A stretch of 64,000 nucleotides of DNA. Origin: Streptosporangium sp. NBC_01755 (lineage in GTDB: Bacteria; Actinomycetota; Actinomycetes; Streptosporangiales; Streptosporangiaceae). The position numbers and the translations under genes were made by a program. Below, one piece after another: positions 42,268 through 52,456 of this stretch. The notes beneath the pieces were generated by a model that ran no database searches, had not been told where the DNA came from, and saw only the letters and a list, made by a program, of their open reading frames with translations. Position 1 is the first letter of the stretch, and each line of letters begins with the position of its first letter. The stretch lies in contig NZ_CP109131.1 in assembly GCF_035917995.1 (NCBI RefSeq), positions 1,240,001 through 1,304,000 of the forward strand, written 5' to 3'.

Positions 42268-44076
42268 CTACACGAGAAGGGCGATCACGCGTACGGCCGC
42301 GGAGCACAGGGCGACGAAGCCGCCCAGCACGGCGAGCGCGCGCAGGCCCTCCTTCCGGAGCTCGACGAGCCGGGCGCCGATCCGCTCGATCTCCCTGCCG
42401 AGTAGGCCGCCGCAGACGACGCCGAACACAACCCCGGAGGCGGCGACCGGGGCGGAGTGCAGCCACCACTCCGGCGGCAGCGAGCCACCGAGGGTAAGCC
42501 AGAGCGCGAGACCCGCGAGGGCGGCCGCCGGCAGCCCCGGCCAGACCAGGACGGTCAGCAACGAGACGGCGAAGATCACTGGGAAGCACAGCACCCGCAG
42601 GGCCACCCGGACCCTGGCCGACTTGCGCTTCCTGACCAGCCAGTGCCCGGCCCAGAGTGCGCGGGCCAGCGTGGCGAACAGGCCGGTGACGGCGAAGGTG
42701 GCCGGCGGCCAGATGACCGTGGCCACGACGCACGGCACGGCCAGCACGGCCAGCAGGAGCAGTGCCGCGTTACCCGTGGGCAGCGGCCCTGCCCGGCCCG
42801 GGGCCTGGAGTTCCCCGGCCGCGCCGCCGGATCGCCTTCCGCCCGCCTGGCGCCGGGTCGCCTTGCCGCCCGCGGAGGAGGGACGCCCGCCCCGCGAGGC
42901 CTCCCCCGCCGCGGAGGCCGGACGCCCGCCGCCGGGCACCTCAGCGGTCGGGGAAGCCTGACGCCCACCCCGTGACGTCTCCCCCGCCGCGAGGAGCGCT
43001 CGCCCCGCGCGGGGCGCCTCGCCTGAGGCGAGCGCCGCCCGCCCGCCGCGTGACGTGCCCTCCGAGGCGGCAGGAGAGCGTACGGCCCGCGCGGGCTCCG
43101 CGGAGCCGTCCGCCGGGGCGGGTGACCTCCCCCTGCCTGTCTCCGCCCTGGCCGGCCGGCCGCTCCTCGCGGACTCGTCGCCCTTGGCGCGGGGCTTGGA
43201 ACGGCTCTCCCGCTTCCTGGCCGGGCCGGGCTGCTCCCCGGCGGGGTCGTCCGCCTTCTGGGCGGTCCCCGCCTCGCCCGGCACCACCCGGGCGAGGCGG
43301 CCGAGGCGTCCGGCGAGGAGGGCCGCGGTCGGGCGCTTGGCCGGCTCGCGGTGCAGGGCCGCGCGGATCAGGGGCAGCAGCGCGGCCGGGACCCCCTCAA
43401 GGTCGGCCTGGCCGTTGAGGATCGCGTACATCTGCGCCTCGACCGTGCCCCGGCCGAAGGTGGGCCGGCCGGTCGCGGCGAAGGCCACGGTGGCCGCCCA
43501 GGCGTGCACGTCCGCGGGTTCGCCCACGGGCTCGTCGGCGAACAGTTCGGGGGCGGCGTAACCGGGGGTGCCGAGGAAGGTGCCGGTCAGGGTGAGCCGG
43601 GTGGCGTCCAGGACGTGGGCGATGCCGAAGTCGATGAGGACGGGCTCGTCGTCCTCGTTGACCAGCACGTTGGCGGGCTTGAGGTCGCGGTGGACGACCC
43701 CGGCCGCGTGAATGATCGACAGAGCGGTGGCCAGCCCCTGCGCGAGGGTGAGCAGGCCGCCTTCCAGGGGACCGCCGCGCCGCACCCGCTCCAGCAGGGT
43801 CTCCCCTTCGATGTGCTCCATGACCAGGTAGGGCCGGTCGCCGTCGAGGTCGGCGTCGACGACTCGGGCCACATAGGGGCTCTCGACCCTGCGAAGGGCG
43901 CGGACCTCACGCTCCAGGCGCATCCGGGCCTCGGAGTCGGTGCCGACCATGCCGTGAAGGACCTTGAGCGCGACGTTGTCGCCACGGCGGCAGGTGGCGA
44001 GGTAGACCTCGCCCATGCCTCCTCGGCCGAGACGCTCCAGCAACGTGTAAGGACCGACCCGCCCGAGACGACCCAT
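42268..44076 (-). CDS. serine/threonine protein kinase, membrane-anchored
   Basis: 602 residues from ATG 44076, placed by a strong AGGAGG just upstream. The kinase domain covers about 10-265: glycine loop GRGGMGEVY, ATP-binding Lys in NVALKVL, catalytic HRDLKPANV, DFG in LIDFGIAH, and GTPGYAAPE. A long disordered linker (about 270-430) rich in Arg, Gly, Ser and Ala has tandem GEASRGGRPS-like blocks. The C-terminal 170 residues are hydrophobic with four to five membrane helices. There are no PASTA repeats, so it is not the PknB type. Substrates are unknown. Confidence 0.9.
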   Translation of the reverse strand: MGRLGRVGPYTLLERLGRGGMGEVYLATCRRGDNVALKVLHGMVGTDSEARMRLEREVRALRRVESPYVARVVDADLDGDRPYLVMEHIEGETLLERVRRGGPLEGGLLTLAQGLATALSIIHAAGVVHRDLKPANVLVNEDDEPVLIDFGIAHVLDATRLTLTGTFLGTPGYAAPELFADEPVGEPADVHAWAATVAFAATGRPTFGRGTVEAQMYAILNGQADLEGVPAALLPLIRAALHREPAKRPTAALLAGRLGRLARVVPGEAGTAQKADDPAGEQPGPARKRESRSKPRAKGDESARSGRPARAETGRGRSPAPADGSAEPARAVRSPAASEGTSRGGRAALASGEAPRAGRALLAAGETSRGGRQASPTAEVPGGGRPASAAGEASRGGRPSSAGGKATRRQAGGRRSGGAAGELQAPGRAGPLPTGNAALLLLAVLAVPCVVATVIWPPATFAVTGLFATLARALWAGHWLVRKRKSARVRVALRVLCFPVIFAVSLLTVLVWPGLPAAALAGLALWLTLGGSLPPEWWLHSAPVAASGVVFGVVCGGLLGREIERIGARLVELRKEGLRALAVLGGFVALCSAAVRVIALLV

Positions 44077-44298
44077 GTGACCTCCTGCGTCGGCCACATG
44101 GGTCAGGGACCGCTGCGCCTGTCGGGTCGCTCGCTACCGCTCGCTTCCCTGCTGTCCAGCCATAGGAGACCACACCATAGCGGGCGAGTGTGACGTTTTC
44201 CCGATGGCACGCCGGACTCCCGAAAAGATCGGCACGGCGGGGACGCGCACGTCCCCGCCGGCATTCTCAGGCTCGGGTCAGGTCGCGGGCGGGGCACC

Positions 44299-44490
44299 TC
44301 AGCGCCGGCGCCCGGGGTCGCGGGCCGGGTCTTCCAGCAGGTTGTCGAGCTTCGCGGTGGGTTCGGCCGACAGGTCGCGGCGCCGGGTGCGGCGCCAGTT
44401 GACATGCCCGCGGCTCTCCAGAAACAGCAGCAGCCGATCCACGCCAAAAAGAACAAAAGCTATGAAAAGGAATACAACTACGATTTCCAT
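44299..44490 (-). CDS. small single-span membrane protein
   Basis: 63 residues: MEIVVVFLFIAFVLFGVDRL is a membrane helix and the rest is a basic cytoplasmic tail (RTRRRDLSAEPTAKLDNLLE). Short proteins of this design (VLFGVDRLLLFLESRG) recur in actinobacteria; the function is unknown. The upstream region is AT-rich, unlike the surrounding genes, as expected for a promoter. Confidence 0.6.
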   Translation of the reverse strand: MEIVVVFLFIAFVLFGVDRLLLFLESRGHVNWRRTRRRDLSAEPTAKLDNLLEDPARDPGRRR

Positions 44491-44633
44491 GAAGCCCAGT
44501 CAAACCATAAGCGACCGCTATCACACGGAGCGACACACCGTAACGCTCGGCAACCACCGAGGTCGCCGAACGAGATCCCCGACGAACCCCCCGGTATGCC
44601 GGCTTCACCATCATGTTCAGCGAAGCGAGGGGA

Positions 44634-44653
44634 CCGCCGGGTTTACCCGGCGG
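44634..44653. terminator. hairpin downstream of proA
   Basis: CCGCCGGG-TTTA-CCCGGCGG, a perfect 8-bp stem, 72 bases past the proA stop in its direction of transcription. No T tract. Confidence 0.4.
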
Positions 44654-44725
44654 CTGAATCACTTCCCGGTTACGGTTCCCGTGTTTGAAACGGTCAGGGC
44701 TTGGCCGTCGCCTACCTGGCCCCCT

Positions 44726-46015
44726 CTATCTCGGGCCGGTTTCGGCCGAGGCGAGGACCGTGCCCTCGCTGGTGCGCAGATGGCCCTCGCCGGTGTAGAC
44801 CCACTTGGTCGAGGTCAGCTCCGGCAGGCCCATGGGGCCGCGCGCGTGCAGCTTCTGGGTGGAGATGCCGATCTCCGCTCCGAAGCCGAACTCCGCGCCG
44901 TCGGTGAACCGGGTCGAGGCGTTGACCGCCACGGCCGCGGAGTCGACCAGGGCGACGAACCTGCGGGAGGCGCTGACCGAGCGCGTGACGATCGCGTCGG
45001 TGTGGGCCGAGCCGTACTTCCTGATGTGCGCGACCGCGTCCTCCAGCGAGTCGACCACGGCGGCCGCGATGTCCAGCGAGAGATACTCCATCCGGAAGTC
45101 CTCCTCGTTCGCGGGCACCACGTCGCCGTACGCCGCGACGCGGGCGTCGCCGTGCACCGTGACCCCCTCCGCCGCCAGCGCGGCCAGCGCGCGCGGCACG
45201 AAGGCGTCGGCCACGGCCGCGTGCACCAGAAACGTCTCCGCGGAGTTGCAGACCGAGGGACGCTGGACCTTGGCGTTGATCAGGATCTGGATCGCCAGGT
45301 CGAGGTCGGCGTCGGCGTCGACATAGACGTGGCAGTTGCCCACCCCGGTCTCGATCACCGGGACCGTGGACTCCTCCACCACCGAATTGATCAGCGAGGC
45401 GCCGCCTCGCGGGATCAGTACGTCGACCAGGCCGCGGGCCCGGATGAGCTGCTTGACCGAGTCGCGGGTCAATCCGGGGACCAGCTGGACGGCCCCTGCG
45501 GGCACCTCGGTGCCCGCCAGCGCCTCCTGCATGATCCTGACGAGAACCGTGTTGGACTCGTACGCGCTGGAGGAGCCGCGCAGCAGGGTGGCGTTGCCGC
45601 TCTTGAGGCAGAGCGCCGCGGCGTCCACGGTCACATTGGGCCGGCCCTCGTAGATGATGCCGATCACCCCGAGCGGGACCCGGAGCTGGCGCAGCTCCAG
45701 CCCGTTGGGCAGCGTGTTGCCCCGGATCACCTCACCCACCGGGTCGGGAAGGTCGGCGACCTGGCGGACCGCCTCGGCGATCGCCTCTATCCTGGCCTCG
45801 TCAAGGCTGAGACGGTCGATCATGTATTCGGAGATCCCGCTCTCCCTGGCCTTCTCGACGTCGAGCGCGTTGGCCGCGACGATCTCGGCGGACCCGGCCA
45901 CGAGCGCGTCTGCGATCACACGGAGCGCGGCGTCCTTCGGCGCCCTCGGCAGCGGGGCCAGCTCGGCGGCGGCCTCTTTAGCCGCCAGGGCTACCTTCAG
46001 GAAGTCCTCGGACAT
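44726..46015 (-). CDS. proA: gamma-glutamyl phosphate reductase
   Basis: 429 residues, second enzyme of proline synthesis: it reduces glutamyl-5-phosphate to the semialdehyde. An aldehyde-dehydrogenase fold; the catalytic Cys is in [14 protein letters not shown], with [19 protein letters not shown] and the C-terminal [15 protein letters not shown] typical of ProA. It lies 18 bases after proB on the same transcript. Confidence 0.97.
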   Translation of the reverse strand: MSEDFLKVALAAKEAAAELAPLPRAPKDAALRVIADALVAGSAEIVAANALDVEKARESGISEYMIDRLSLDEARIEAIAEAVRQVADLPDPVGEVIRGNTLPNGLELRQLRVPLGVIGIIYEGRPNVTVDAAALCLKSGNATLLRGSSSAYESNTVLVRIMQEALAGTEVPAGAVQLVPGLTRDSVKQLIRARGLVDVLIPRGGASLINSVVEESTVPVIETGVGNCHVYVDADADLDLAIQILINAKVQRPSVCNSAETFLVHAAVADAFVPRALAALAAEGVTVHGDARVAAYGDVVPANEEDFRMEYLSLDIAAAVVDSLEDAVAHIRKYGSAHTDAIVTRSVSASRRFVALVDSAAVAVNASTRFTDGAEFGFGAEIGISTQKLHARGPMGLPELTSTKWVYTGEGHLRTSEGTVLASAETGPR

Positions 46016-46033
46016 CTCGCGCTCCCAAAAGAA

Positions 46034-47167
46034 CTAGTGGTGGAATTCCAGTATGACGATGTCGTCACGGTGGATGAGCTCTCGTTCGTACTCGGGCCCC
46101 AGGGTGGCCGCCAGTTCCCTGGTGGAACGGCCGAGCAGTCCGGGAATCTCCCCCGCGTCGAAGTTGACCAGGCCGCGCGCGACCACCTGGCCGAGCGGCC
46201 CGCACAGATCCACCGGGTCGCCCGCCGCGAACTCGCCCTCGACCGCCGTGACCCCCGCGGGAAGCAGTGACTTGCGGCGGCTCACCACGGCCTCGACGGC
46301 GCCGGAGTCCAGGTGGAGCCGGCCTCGGCCGGTGGTGGCGTGAGCCAGCCAGAGCAGGCGGGTGCCCGGGTGGCGGCCCTCGGGATGGAAATAGGTGCCG
46401 ACATCGGCTCCCGCGAGAGCCTGGGCCGCGTGCGCGGCGGCGGTCAGCACCACGGGAACGCCCGCCCCTGTGGCGATCTTGGCGGCCTGAACCTTGGTGA
46501 CCATGCCACCGGTGCCGACCGCGCCGCCCTTGCCGAGCTCGACCCCGACGAGGTCGGAGGGGCCGCGCACCTCGGTAAGCCGGCGGGCACCGGGGCGGCG
46601 GGGATCGCCGTCGTAGAGAGCGTCCACATCCGACAGCAGCACCAGCGCGTCGGCCCTGGTCAGATGAGCGACCAGGGCGGCGAGGCGGTCGTTGTCGCCG
46701 AAGCGGATCTCGTCGGTGGCCACGGTGTCGTTCTCGTTGACCACCGGGACGATGCCCAGCTCAAGCAGGCGTGCCAGCGTGCGCTCGGCGTTGACGTGGT
46801 GCGAGCGGCGCATCATGTCGTCGGCGGTCAGCAGCACCTGGCCGACCCGCAGGCCGTACCGGGCGAAGGAGGAGGTGTAGCGTGCCACCAGCACGCCCTG
46901 GCCGACCGAGGCCGCGGCCTGCTGGGTGGCGAGGTCGCGTGGCCGGGCGGGCAGGCCCAGCGGGCCGAGGCCCGCCGCGATCGCACCCGAGGAGACCAGC
47001 ACGATCTGGGTGCCGGACTTCCGCCGAGCGCCGAGCACGTCCACCAGGGCGTCCACCCGGTCGACGTCGATCATTCCCTGCGGAGTGGTGAGCGAGGACG
47101 AACCCACCTTCACGACGAGGCGTGAAGCCGTACGGATCCGTTCGCGCGCAGAGTCCACGACACGCAC
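46034..47167 (-). CDS. proB: glutamate 5-kinase
   Basis: 377 residues, first enzyme of proline synthesis. The amino-acid-kinase domain shows VVKVGSSSLT, VLVSSGAIAAG, PVVNENDTVATDEIRFGDND and GTGGMVTKVQAA. A C-terminal PUA domain (about 280-375) is present as in most bacteria. The order obgE-proB-proA is conserved in actinobacteria. Confidence 0.97.
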   Translation of the reverse strand: MRVVDSARERIRTASRLVVKVGSSSLTTPQGMIDVDRVDALVDVLGARRKSGTQIVLVSSGAIAAGLGPLGLPARPRDLATQQAAASVGQGVLVARYTSSFARYGLRVGQVLLTADDMMRRSHHVNAERTLARLLELGIVPVVNENDTVATDEIRFGDNDRLAALVAHLTRADALVLLSDVDALYDGDPRRPGARRLTEVRGPSDLVGVELGKGGAVGTGGMVTKVQAAKIATGAGVPVVLTAAAHAAQALAGADVGTYFHPEGRHPGTRLLWLAHATTGRGRLHLDSGAVEAVVSRRKSLLPAGVTAVEGEFAAGDPVDLCGPLGQVVARGLVNFDAGEIPGLLGRSTRELAATLGPEYERELIHRDDIVILEFHH

Positions 47168-47215
47168 CTTTCAAAGACGATCACTGGAAAGAACAGCGGG
47201 GTTCCCGGCACCGCG

Positions 47216-48568
47216 CTAACCGAGCCGGTTGTCCGATCCGCGCGGCCCCTGGCGCACGGCCTCGGCGTTGAGCGTCGGCTGCCAGTCGAAGATGTAGCCG
47301 TTCTCCATGGAACCGATGATCACTTCGGCCCCTGCCTTCGCCCCGGCCTTGGTGAGCTCCTCCTCGACGCCGAGCCGCTCCAGCCGGTCGGCCAGGTAGC
47401 CCACGGCCTCGTCGTTCGTGAAGTCGGTCTGGCGGATCCACCGCTCCGGCTTGGCCCCGGTGACCTGGAAGGTGTCCTCGTCGACCCGGCGGACGGCGAA
47501 TCCCGTGTCCCCGTGCTGCCTGGGCCTGATGACCAGCCGGGTCGGCTCGGGGACCGGAGCGGCGGCCCTGGCCGCGGCGACCATCTCCCCCATGGCGTAG
47601 GTCAGCTCCTTGAGCCCCTCATGGGTGGCCGCGGAGATCGAGAAGACCCGCAACCCCCGCTCCTCGAGCATCGGCCCGACGATGTCGGCCAGATCGCGGG
47701 CGTCGGGCACGTCGGACTTGTTGAGCACCGCCAGGCGCGGCCGGTCCTCCAGCTTGCCGTACGCCGCGAGCTCGGCCTCGATCGCCTCGTAGTCGCTGAC
47801 GGGGTCACGGCCCGGCTCCATCGTGGCGCAGTCGATCACGTGCACCAGCGTGTTGCAACGCTCGACGTGGCGCAGGAACTCGTGCCCCAGGCCCTTGCCC
47901 TGCGAGGCGCCGGGGATCAGGCCGGGGACGTCCGCGACCGTGAAGACGGTCGCGCCGGCGGTGACCACTCCGAGGTTGGGTACCAGCGTGGTGAACGGGT
48001 AGTCGGCGATCTTCGGACGGGCGGCGGAGAGCGCCGCGATGAGAGAGGACTTGCCCGCGCTGGGGAAGCCGACCAGCGCCACGTCGGCGACGCTCTTCAT
48101 CTCCAGCATCACATCGCGCTCGTCGCCCGGCTCACCGAGCAGCGCGAAACCGGGGGCCTTGCGCTTGGTGGAGGCCAGCGCGGCGTTGCCGAGCCCGCCG
48201 TGCCCACCCTCGGCGATCACATAGCGGGTGCCCGCGCCGATCAGGTCGATGAGGACCTCACCCGTGTCGGCGTCCTTGACCACGGTGCCGTCGGGAACCG
48301 GGATGACGATGTCGGGACCGTTGGCGCCGTCGCGGTTGGCGCCATGTCCCTGCTTGCCGTTGTCGGCCTTGCGGTGCGGGCGGCGGTGGTACTCCAGGAG
48401 CGTCGCCGTGTTGGCGTCCACCTCCAGGATCACGTCGCCGCCGCGGCCGCCGTTGCCCCCGTCCGGGCCCCCCAGCGGCTTGAACTTCTCCCGATGGACA
48501 GAGGCGCAGCCGTTTCCCCCGTCACCGGCCTTGATGTGCAGGACCACCTGGTCCACAAAGTCCGGCAT
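47216..48568 (-). CDS. obgE: GTPase ObgE/CgtA
   Basis: 450 residues. N-terminal glycine-rich Obg domain ([32 protein letters not shown]), G domain with the P-loop GFPSAGKSS at 167-175, DVPGLIPGA and NKSDV, and the C-terminal OCT domain (about 340-430). It joins large-subunit assembly with growth and stress control. It follows rpmA with a terminator between, so it likely has its own promoter. Confidence 0.97.
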   Translation of the reverse strand: MPDFVDQVVLHIKAGDGGNGCASVHREKFKPLGGPDGGNGGRGGDVILEVDANTATLLEYHRRPHRKADNGKQGHGANRDGANGPDIVIPVPDGTVVKDADTGEVLIDLIGAGTRYVIAEGGHGGLGNAALASTKRKAPGFALLGEPGDERDVMLEMKSVADVALVGFPSAGKSSLIAALSAARPKIADYPFTTLVPNLGVVTAGATVFTVADVPGLIPGASQGKGLGHEFLRHVERCNTLVHVIDCATMEPGRDPVSDYEAIEAELAAYGKLEDRPRLAVLNKSDVPDARDLADIVGPMLEERGLRVFSISAATHEGLKELTYAMGEMVAAARAAAPVPEPTRLVIRPRQHGDTGFAVRRVDEDTFQVTGAKPERWIRQTDFTNDEAVGYLADRLERLGVEEELTKAGAKAGAEVIIGSMENGYIFDWQPTLNAEAVRQGPRGSDNRLG

Positions 48569-48616
48569 GTCTACTTTCCTACCTCTATCTACGGGAACTT
48601 CGACGAAAAACGCGAA

Positions 48617-48649
48617 CAGGGGTGGACCGCTGAATGCGATCCACCCCTG
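48617..48649 (-). terminator. terminator of rplU-rpmA
   Basis: CAGGGGTGGA (48617-48626) pairs with TCCACCCCTG (48640-48649); in the minus direction a TTTTT run follows a few bases later. Confidence 0.7.
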
Positions 48650-48673
48650 CGCTCAACGTCTGTCGGTGCGAAT

Positions 48674-48931
48674 CTACTCCGCGACCGGAACGATGCTCAC
48701 CGCGCGGCGCCCGCGCTTGACGCCGAACAGAACGTGGCCTGCGGCCAGCGCGAACAGCGTGTCGTCACTGCCACGGCCAACGTTGTCGCCGGGGTGGAAG
48801 TGGGTGCCACGCTGACGAACGATGATCTCGCCGGCGTTGACCAGCTGACCACCGAAGCGCTTCACACCGAGCCGCTGGGCGTTGGAGTCGCGGCCGTTCC
48901 GAGTGGACGACGCGCCCTTCTTGTGTGCCAT
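48674..48931 (-). CDS. rpmA: 50S ribosomal protein L27
   Basis: 85 residues: [20 protein letters not shown] is the classic start, and [13 protein letters not shown] the conserved middle. L27 reaches the peptidyl-transferase centre. Since the start is directly MAHKKG, no N-terminal processing is needed. It follows rplU by 19 bases. Confidence 0.98.
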   Translation of the reverse strand: MAHKKGASSTRNGRDSNAQRLGVKRFGGQLVNAGEIIVRQRGTHFHPGDNVGRGSDDTLFALAAGHVLFGVKRGRRAVSIVPVAE

Positions 48932-48950
48932 CTCGCAAAACTCCCGAAAC

Positions 48951-49253
48951 TCAGGCCTGGTCGATGCCGGTGATCTTCACCTGGGTGTACCGCTGGCGGT
49001 GACCCTGGCGCTTCTTGTACCCCGACTTGTTCTTGTACTTCAGAATCCGGATCTTCGGACCCTTGGTCTCACCGAGAATCTCGGCGGCAACCGTGAACTT
49101 GCCCGCCTCGGTGGTCACGTCGCCGTCGTTGACGACGAGGACCGTCGGCAGCGAAACCGTGGAACCGACCTCGCCGGCGACCTTGTCCACTTCAAGGACG
49201 TCACCGACGGAGACCTTCTGCTGCCTGCCGCCGCAACGAACGATCGCGTACAC
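48951..49253 (-). CDS. rplU: 50S ribosomal protein L21
   Basis: 100 residues from GTG 49253: [20 protein letters not shown] and [19 protein letters not shown] are diagnostic. It binds 23S rRNA near L20. First gene of rplU-rpmA. Confidence 0.98.
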   Translation of the reverse strand: MYAIVRCGGRQQKVSVGDVLEVDKVAGEVGSTVSLPTVLVVNDGDVTTEAGKFTVAAEILGETKGPKIRILKYKNKSGYKKRQGHRQRYTQVKITGIDQA

Positions 49254-49587
49254 CGCGGAACCCTTCTTCTGACTGCTTGCTCGCTGGATGCTGCGCCCCG
49301 CATCCGGCTATGGTCATTGATGACGTACCGGGTAGGCGCGCGAACAGGGCGCGCCATGAGCGCACCGGTTCACCAGAGTACCGGATTGACGGTGTCCTGG
49401 TCGAACCGGGCGGAACGTCGGGGGTGCCGACCCCAGGTCCTGCTCCTTGGATCTTCTGCCTGCCTTGGTCACCCAGGCGGGGCCTCCGCGGCGGCTTCGT
49501 CACCCATAACACGCTATGAGCTCCTCTTCCGCCTTGCGAGACACCACCCGGCAGACCCTCGCCACGGCAAGATCTGCGGGACAGGAC
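49254..49587. other. leader region of rplU
   Basis: A 334-bp gap between the RNase E gene and rplU. It must hold the rplU promoter and may hold an L21-type mRNA leader, but I could not establish a specific structure. No gene seen. Confidence 0.45.
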
Positions 49588-52359
49588 CTACTCGGCCGGC
49601 CTGGCCTTGCGGGAGCGTCTCCGCCCCCGGCCAGAAGCCTGTGCTGCCTGACCGTCCTCATTCTGGACGCCGTCAAGCGCATCGGTCACCGTATCACGAC
49701 CCGACTGGTCACCGGCCGCCACAGCCTGGCTACCGTCCTTGCCGAGTTTCTCCGCGACGGCCTTCTCGACCGCCATCTTGCCCTGCGTGCCCCGCGGCTC
49801 CGGCTTGCCCTCGACCGGCTCGGCCGAGACGTGCAGGCCACGTCCGTTGCAGCACTCGCAGACCGTGGAGAACGCCTCCAGGAGGCCCTGACCGACCCGC
49901 TTGCGCGTCATCTGGACCAGGCCGAGGGAGGTGACCTCGGCGACCTGGTGCTTGGTACGGTCGCGGGCCAGGCACTCCAGCAGCCGCCTCAGCACCAGGT
50001 CCCGGTTGTTCTCCAGCACCATGTCGATGAAGTCGATGACGATGATGCCACCGATGTCGCGCAGCCTGAGCTGGCGGACGATCTCCTCGGCCGCCTCCAG
50101 GTTGTTGCGGGTGACGGTCTCCTCAAGGTTGCCGCCCTGGCCGGTGAACTTGCCGGTGTTGACGTCGACCACGGTCATGGCCTCGGTCCTGTCGATCACC
50201 AGCGAGCCACCACTGGGCAGCCAGACCTTGCGCTCCATCGCCTTGGCGATCTGCTCGTCGATCCGGTAGGCGGCGAAGACGTCGCCGCCCTCCTCCCACC
50301 TGCTGAGGCGGCCGGCCAGGTGCGGGGCGACGTAACGGACGTACTCATCGACCGTCTCCCATACCTCGTCTCCCGCGACGACCAGCGAGGCGAAGTCCTC
50401 GTTGAACACGTCCCGGACCACCCGGACCGTCAGGTCCGGCTCGGAGGAGAGCAGCTCCGGCGCGCTGGCCGACTTGGCCTTGCGCTGGATGTTCTCCCAC
50501 TGCGCCGACAGCCTGGCCACGTCGCGGCTCAGTTCGTCCTCCGACGCGCCCTCGGCGGCCGTGCGGACGATGACCCCGGCGTTCTCCGGCATGACCTTCT
50601 TGAGGATGCTCTTGAGGCGGGTGCGCTCCTTGTCGGGGAGCTTGCGGCTGATCCCGGTCATCGAGCCGTCGGGCACGTAGACCAGGTAGCGCCCAGGAAG
50701 GCTGATCTGGCTCGTCAGGCGGGCGCCCTTGTGCCCCATCGGGTCCTTGGTGACCTGCACCAGCACCGACTGGCCCGACTTCAGCGCCACCTCGATCCGC
50801 TTGGGCTGCCCCTCCAGCCCCGCGGTGTCGAAGTTCACCTCTCCGGCGTACAGCACCGCGTTGCGGCCCTTGCCGATGTCGACGAACGCGGCCTCCATGC
50901 TCGGCAGGACGTTCTGCACCTTGCCGAGGTAGACGTTGCCCACGTACGACTGGCTCGCCTCGCGGTTGACGTAGTGCTCGACGAGGACGCCGTCCTCCAG
51001 CACCGCGATCTGGGTGCGCCCGCCGGTACGACGGACCACCATCACGCGCTCGACGGACTCCCGGCGGGCCAGGAACTCCGACTCGGTGATGATCGGCGGA
51101 CGCCTGCGGCCGAGCTCACGCCCCTCGCGGCGGCGCTGCTTCTTGGCCTCCAGGCGGGTCGAGCCGCGCACACTCTGCACCTCGTCCACCGAGGTGCTGC
51201 GCCCGGCGCGGGGCGCGCGAATGCGCACCACGGTGTTCGGCGGGTCATCCGGGACCTCGCCCGTCTCATCGGTGCCCCTGCGCCGCCTGCGGCGACGCCG
51301 GCGCGAACTGCCGCTCTCCGAGTCGTCGTCCTGCTCGGCCTCGGGCCTGTCCTCTTCCTCCGGCTCGGCCTCGGTCTCCTCGCTCTCGTCGAGGTCGCGC
51401 GTCTTGCCACGGCCCCGACCGCCCCTGCGGCGCCGACGCCGACGGCCACCGGCGTCGTCGTCCTCTCCGTCCGTGTCGTCGTCCTCGGGCTCCTCGGCGA
51501 TCTCGGCCTTCGCCACGGCCGGCTCGGGCTCCGGCTGCGGCGCGGGAGGCTGGACCGGCGCGGGCCGGGCGGCGGGCTGCGTGGCCCGCTGCGGGTCGGG
51601 GGCCTGGAACAGCGGCTGGAACACCGCCGCGGGCGCCTGGAAGGTCACCGAGGGCACCTCGGAACGTTCTTGGGCGACCAGCCCGAAGGGGTCGGCGAAC
51701 AGCCCCGGCCGCCGTCCCTCGGCGACCTCCTCGACAACGTCCTCACCGGCGGGCTCGTCATCGAGCGGCTCGTCGGCGGGCATCTCGAGCAGCAGCTCCG
51801 CCTCGACCTCCTCCGCCACGGCCGTGGGCACGTTGTCGGCGACCTTCTCGGCCTCGGCCGGCGCCTCCCGTACGACCGCCTTCTTGCGCGTACGAGTGCG
51901 CTTGACAGGGGCGGCAGGCGCCTCCTGCGGCGCGGGCTCGGCGAAGGGCTCCTGAACGGCGGCGGGCTCCGCCCCGGCGATCCCCGTCTCGACAGGCTCG
52001 GCGACCGGTTCGGCCGCCTTCTTCGCACGACTACGCCGCGCGGTGGTGGCGACACCGTCCGTCGTGGCGGCCTTGCGCCTGATGGCGCGCTTGGGCGCCA
52101 TCTCCTTCATCTCCGCCGCCGCCTCCGCGGACTCCGCCGCGGGCACGGCCGCACCGGCCGGCGATGGTTCCGGCGAGGTGTCGGACGCCGCCCGAGGTGC
52201 GGGTGCCGACACGACCTCGGGAACCGAATCCGGCTCCTCCGGCGGAGGGCCGGCAGGTCGGCTCGCGGCCCTGCGCCGGGGCGCCGGTGGCTGCGTCTCT
52301 TCTGTTGTCGTATCCCCGCCGAGGCCGTTGACCTCGGCGTTGGGCTCGTTGTCGAGCAT
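49588..52359 (-). CDS. rne: Rne/Rng family ribonuclease (RNase E/G)
   Basis: 923 residues from ATG 52359, with GGGAG upstream; an in-frame ATG at 52440 is the alternative. Central endonuclease of mRNA decay and rRNA processing. Residues 1 to about 430 are a long disordered arm rich in Ala, Pro, Glu and Arg patches, as in actinobacteria. The catalytic core follows: S1 domain (SYVGNVYLGKVQNVLPSMEA), 5' sensor and DNase-like parts, the catalytic Asp pair in VVDVNTGKFTGQ and IVIDFIDM, and the zinc link CECCNGRG. A basic tail with RGRRRSRKA may bind RNA. It lies upstream of rplU-rpmA, as is usual. Confidence 0.93.
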   Translation of the reverse strand: MLDNEPNAEVNGLGGDTTTEETQPPAPRRRAASRPAGPPPEEPDSVPEVVSAPAPRAASDTSPEPSPAGAAVPAAESAEAAAEMKEMAPKRAIRRKAATTDGVATTARRSRAKKAAEPVAEPVETGIAGAEPAAVQEPFAEPAPQEAPAAPVKRTRTRKKAVVREAPAEAEKVADNVPTAVAEEVEAELLLEMPADEPLDDEPAGEDVVEEVAEGRRPGLFADPFGLVAQERSEVPSVTFQAPAAVFQPLFQAPDPQRATQPAARPAPVQPPAPQPEPEPAVAKAEIAEEPEDDDTDGEDDDAGGRRRRRRRGGRGRGKTRDLDESEETEAEPEEEDRPEAEQDDDSESGSSRRRRRRRRRGTDETGEVPDDPPNTVVRIRAPRAGRSTSVDEVQSVRGSTRLEAKKQRRREGRELGRRRPPIITESEFLARRESVERVMVVRRTGGRTQIAVLEDGVLVEHYVNREASQSYVGNVYLGKVQNVLPSMEAAFVDIGKGRNAVLYAGEVNFDTAGLEGQPKRIEVALKSGQSVLVQVTKDPMGHKGARLTSQISLPGRYLVYVPDGSMTGISRKLPDKERTRLKSILKKVMPENAGVIVRTAAEGASEDELSRDVARLSAQWENIQRKAKSASAPELLSSEPDLTVRVVRDVFNEDFASLVVAGDEVWETVDEYVRYVAPHLAGRLSRWEEGGDVFAAYRIDEQIAKAMERKVWLPSGGSLVIDRTEAMTVVDVNTGKFTGQGGNLEETVTRNNLEAAEEIVRQLRLRDIGGIIVIDFIDMVLENNRDLVLRRLLECLARDRTKHQVAEVTSLGLVQMTRKRVGQGLLEAFSTVCECCNGRGLHVSAEPVEGKPEPRGTQGKMAVEKAVAEKLGKDGSQAVAAGDQSGRDTVTDALDGVQNEDGQAAQASGRGRRRSRKARPAE

Positions 52360-52456
52360 GCGGGCGCTCTCCCGTTCAGCTCCCGGGCGCGTCTCCGCGC
52401 CGCGCGGGAGCTCTCGTCTCTCACTGTCCGCCAGGCTCATAGCCCGGCGCCAAGTC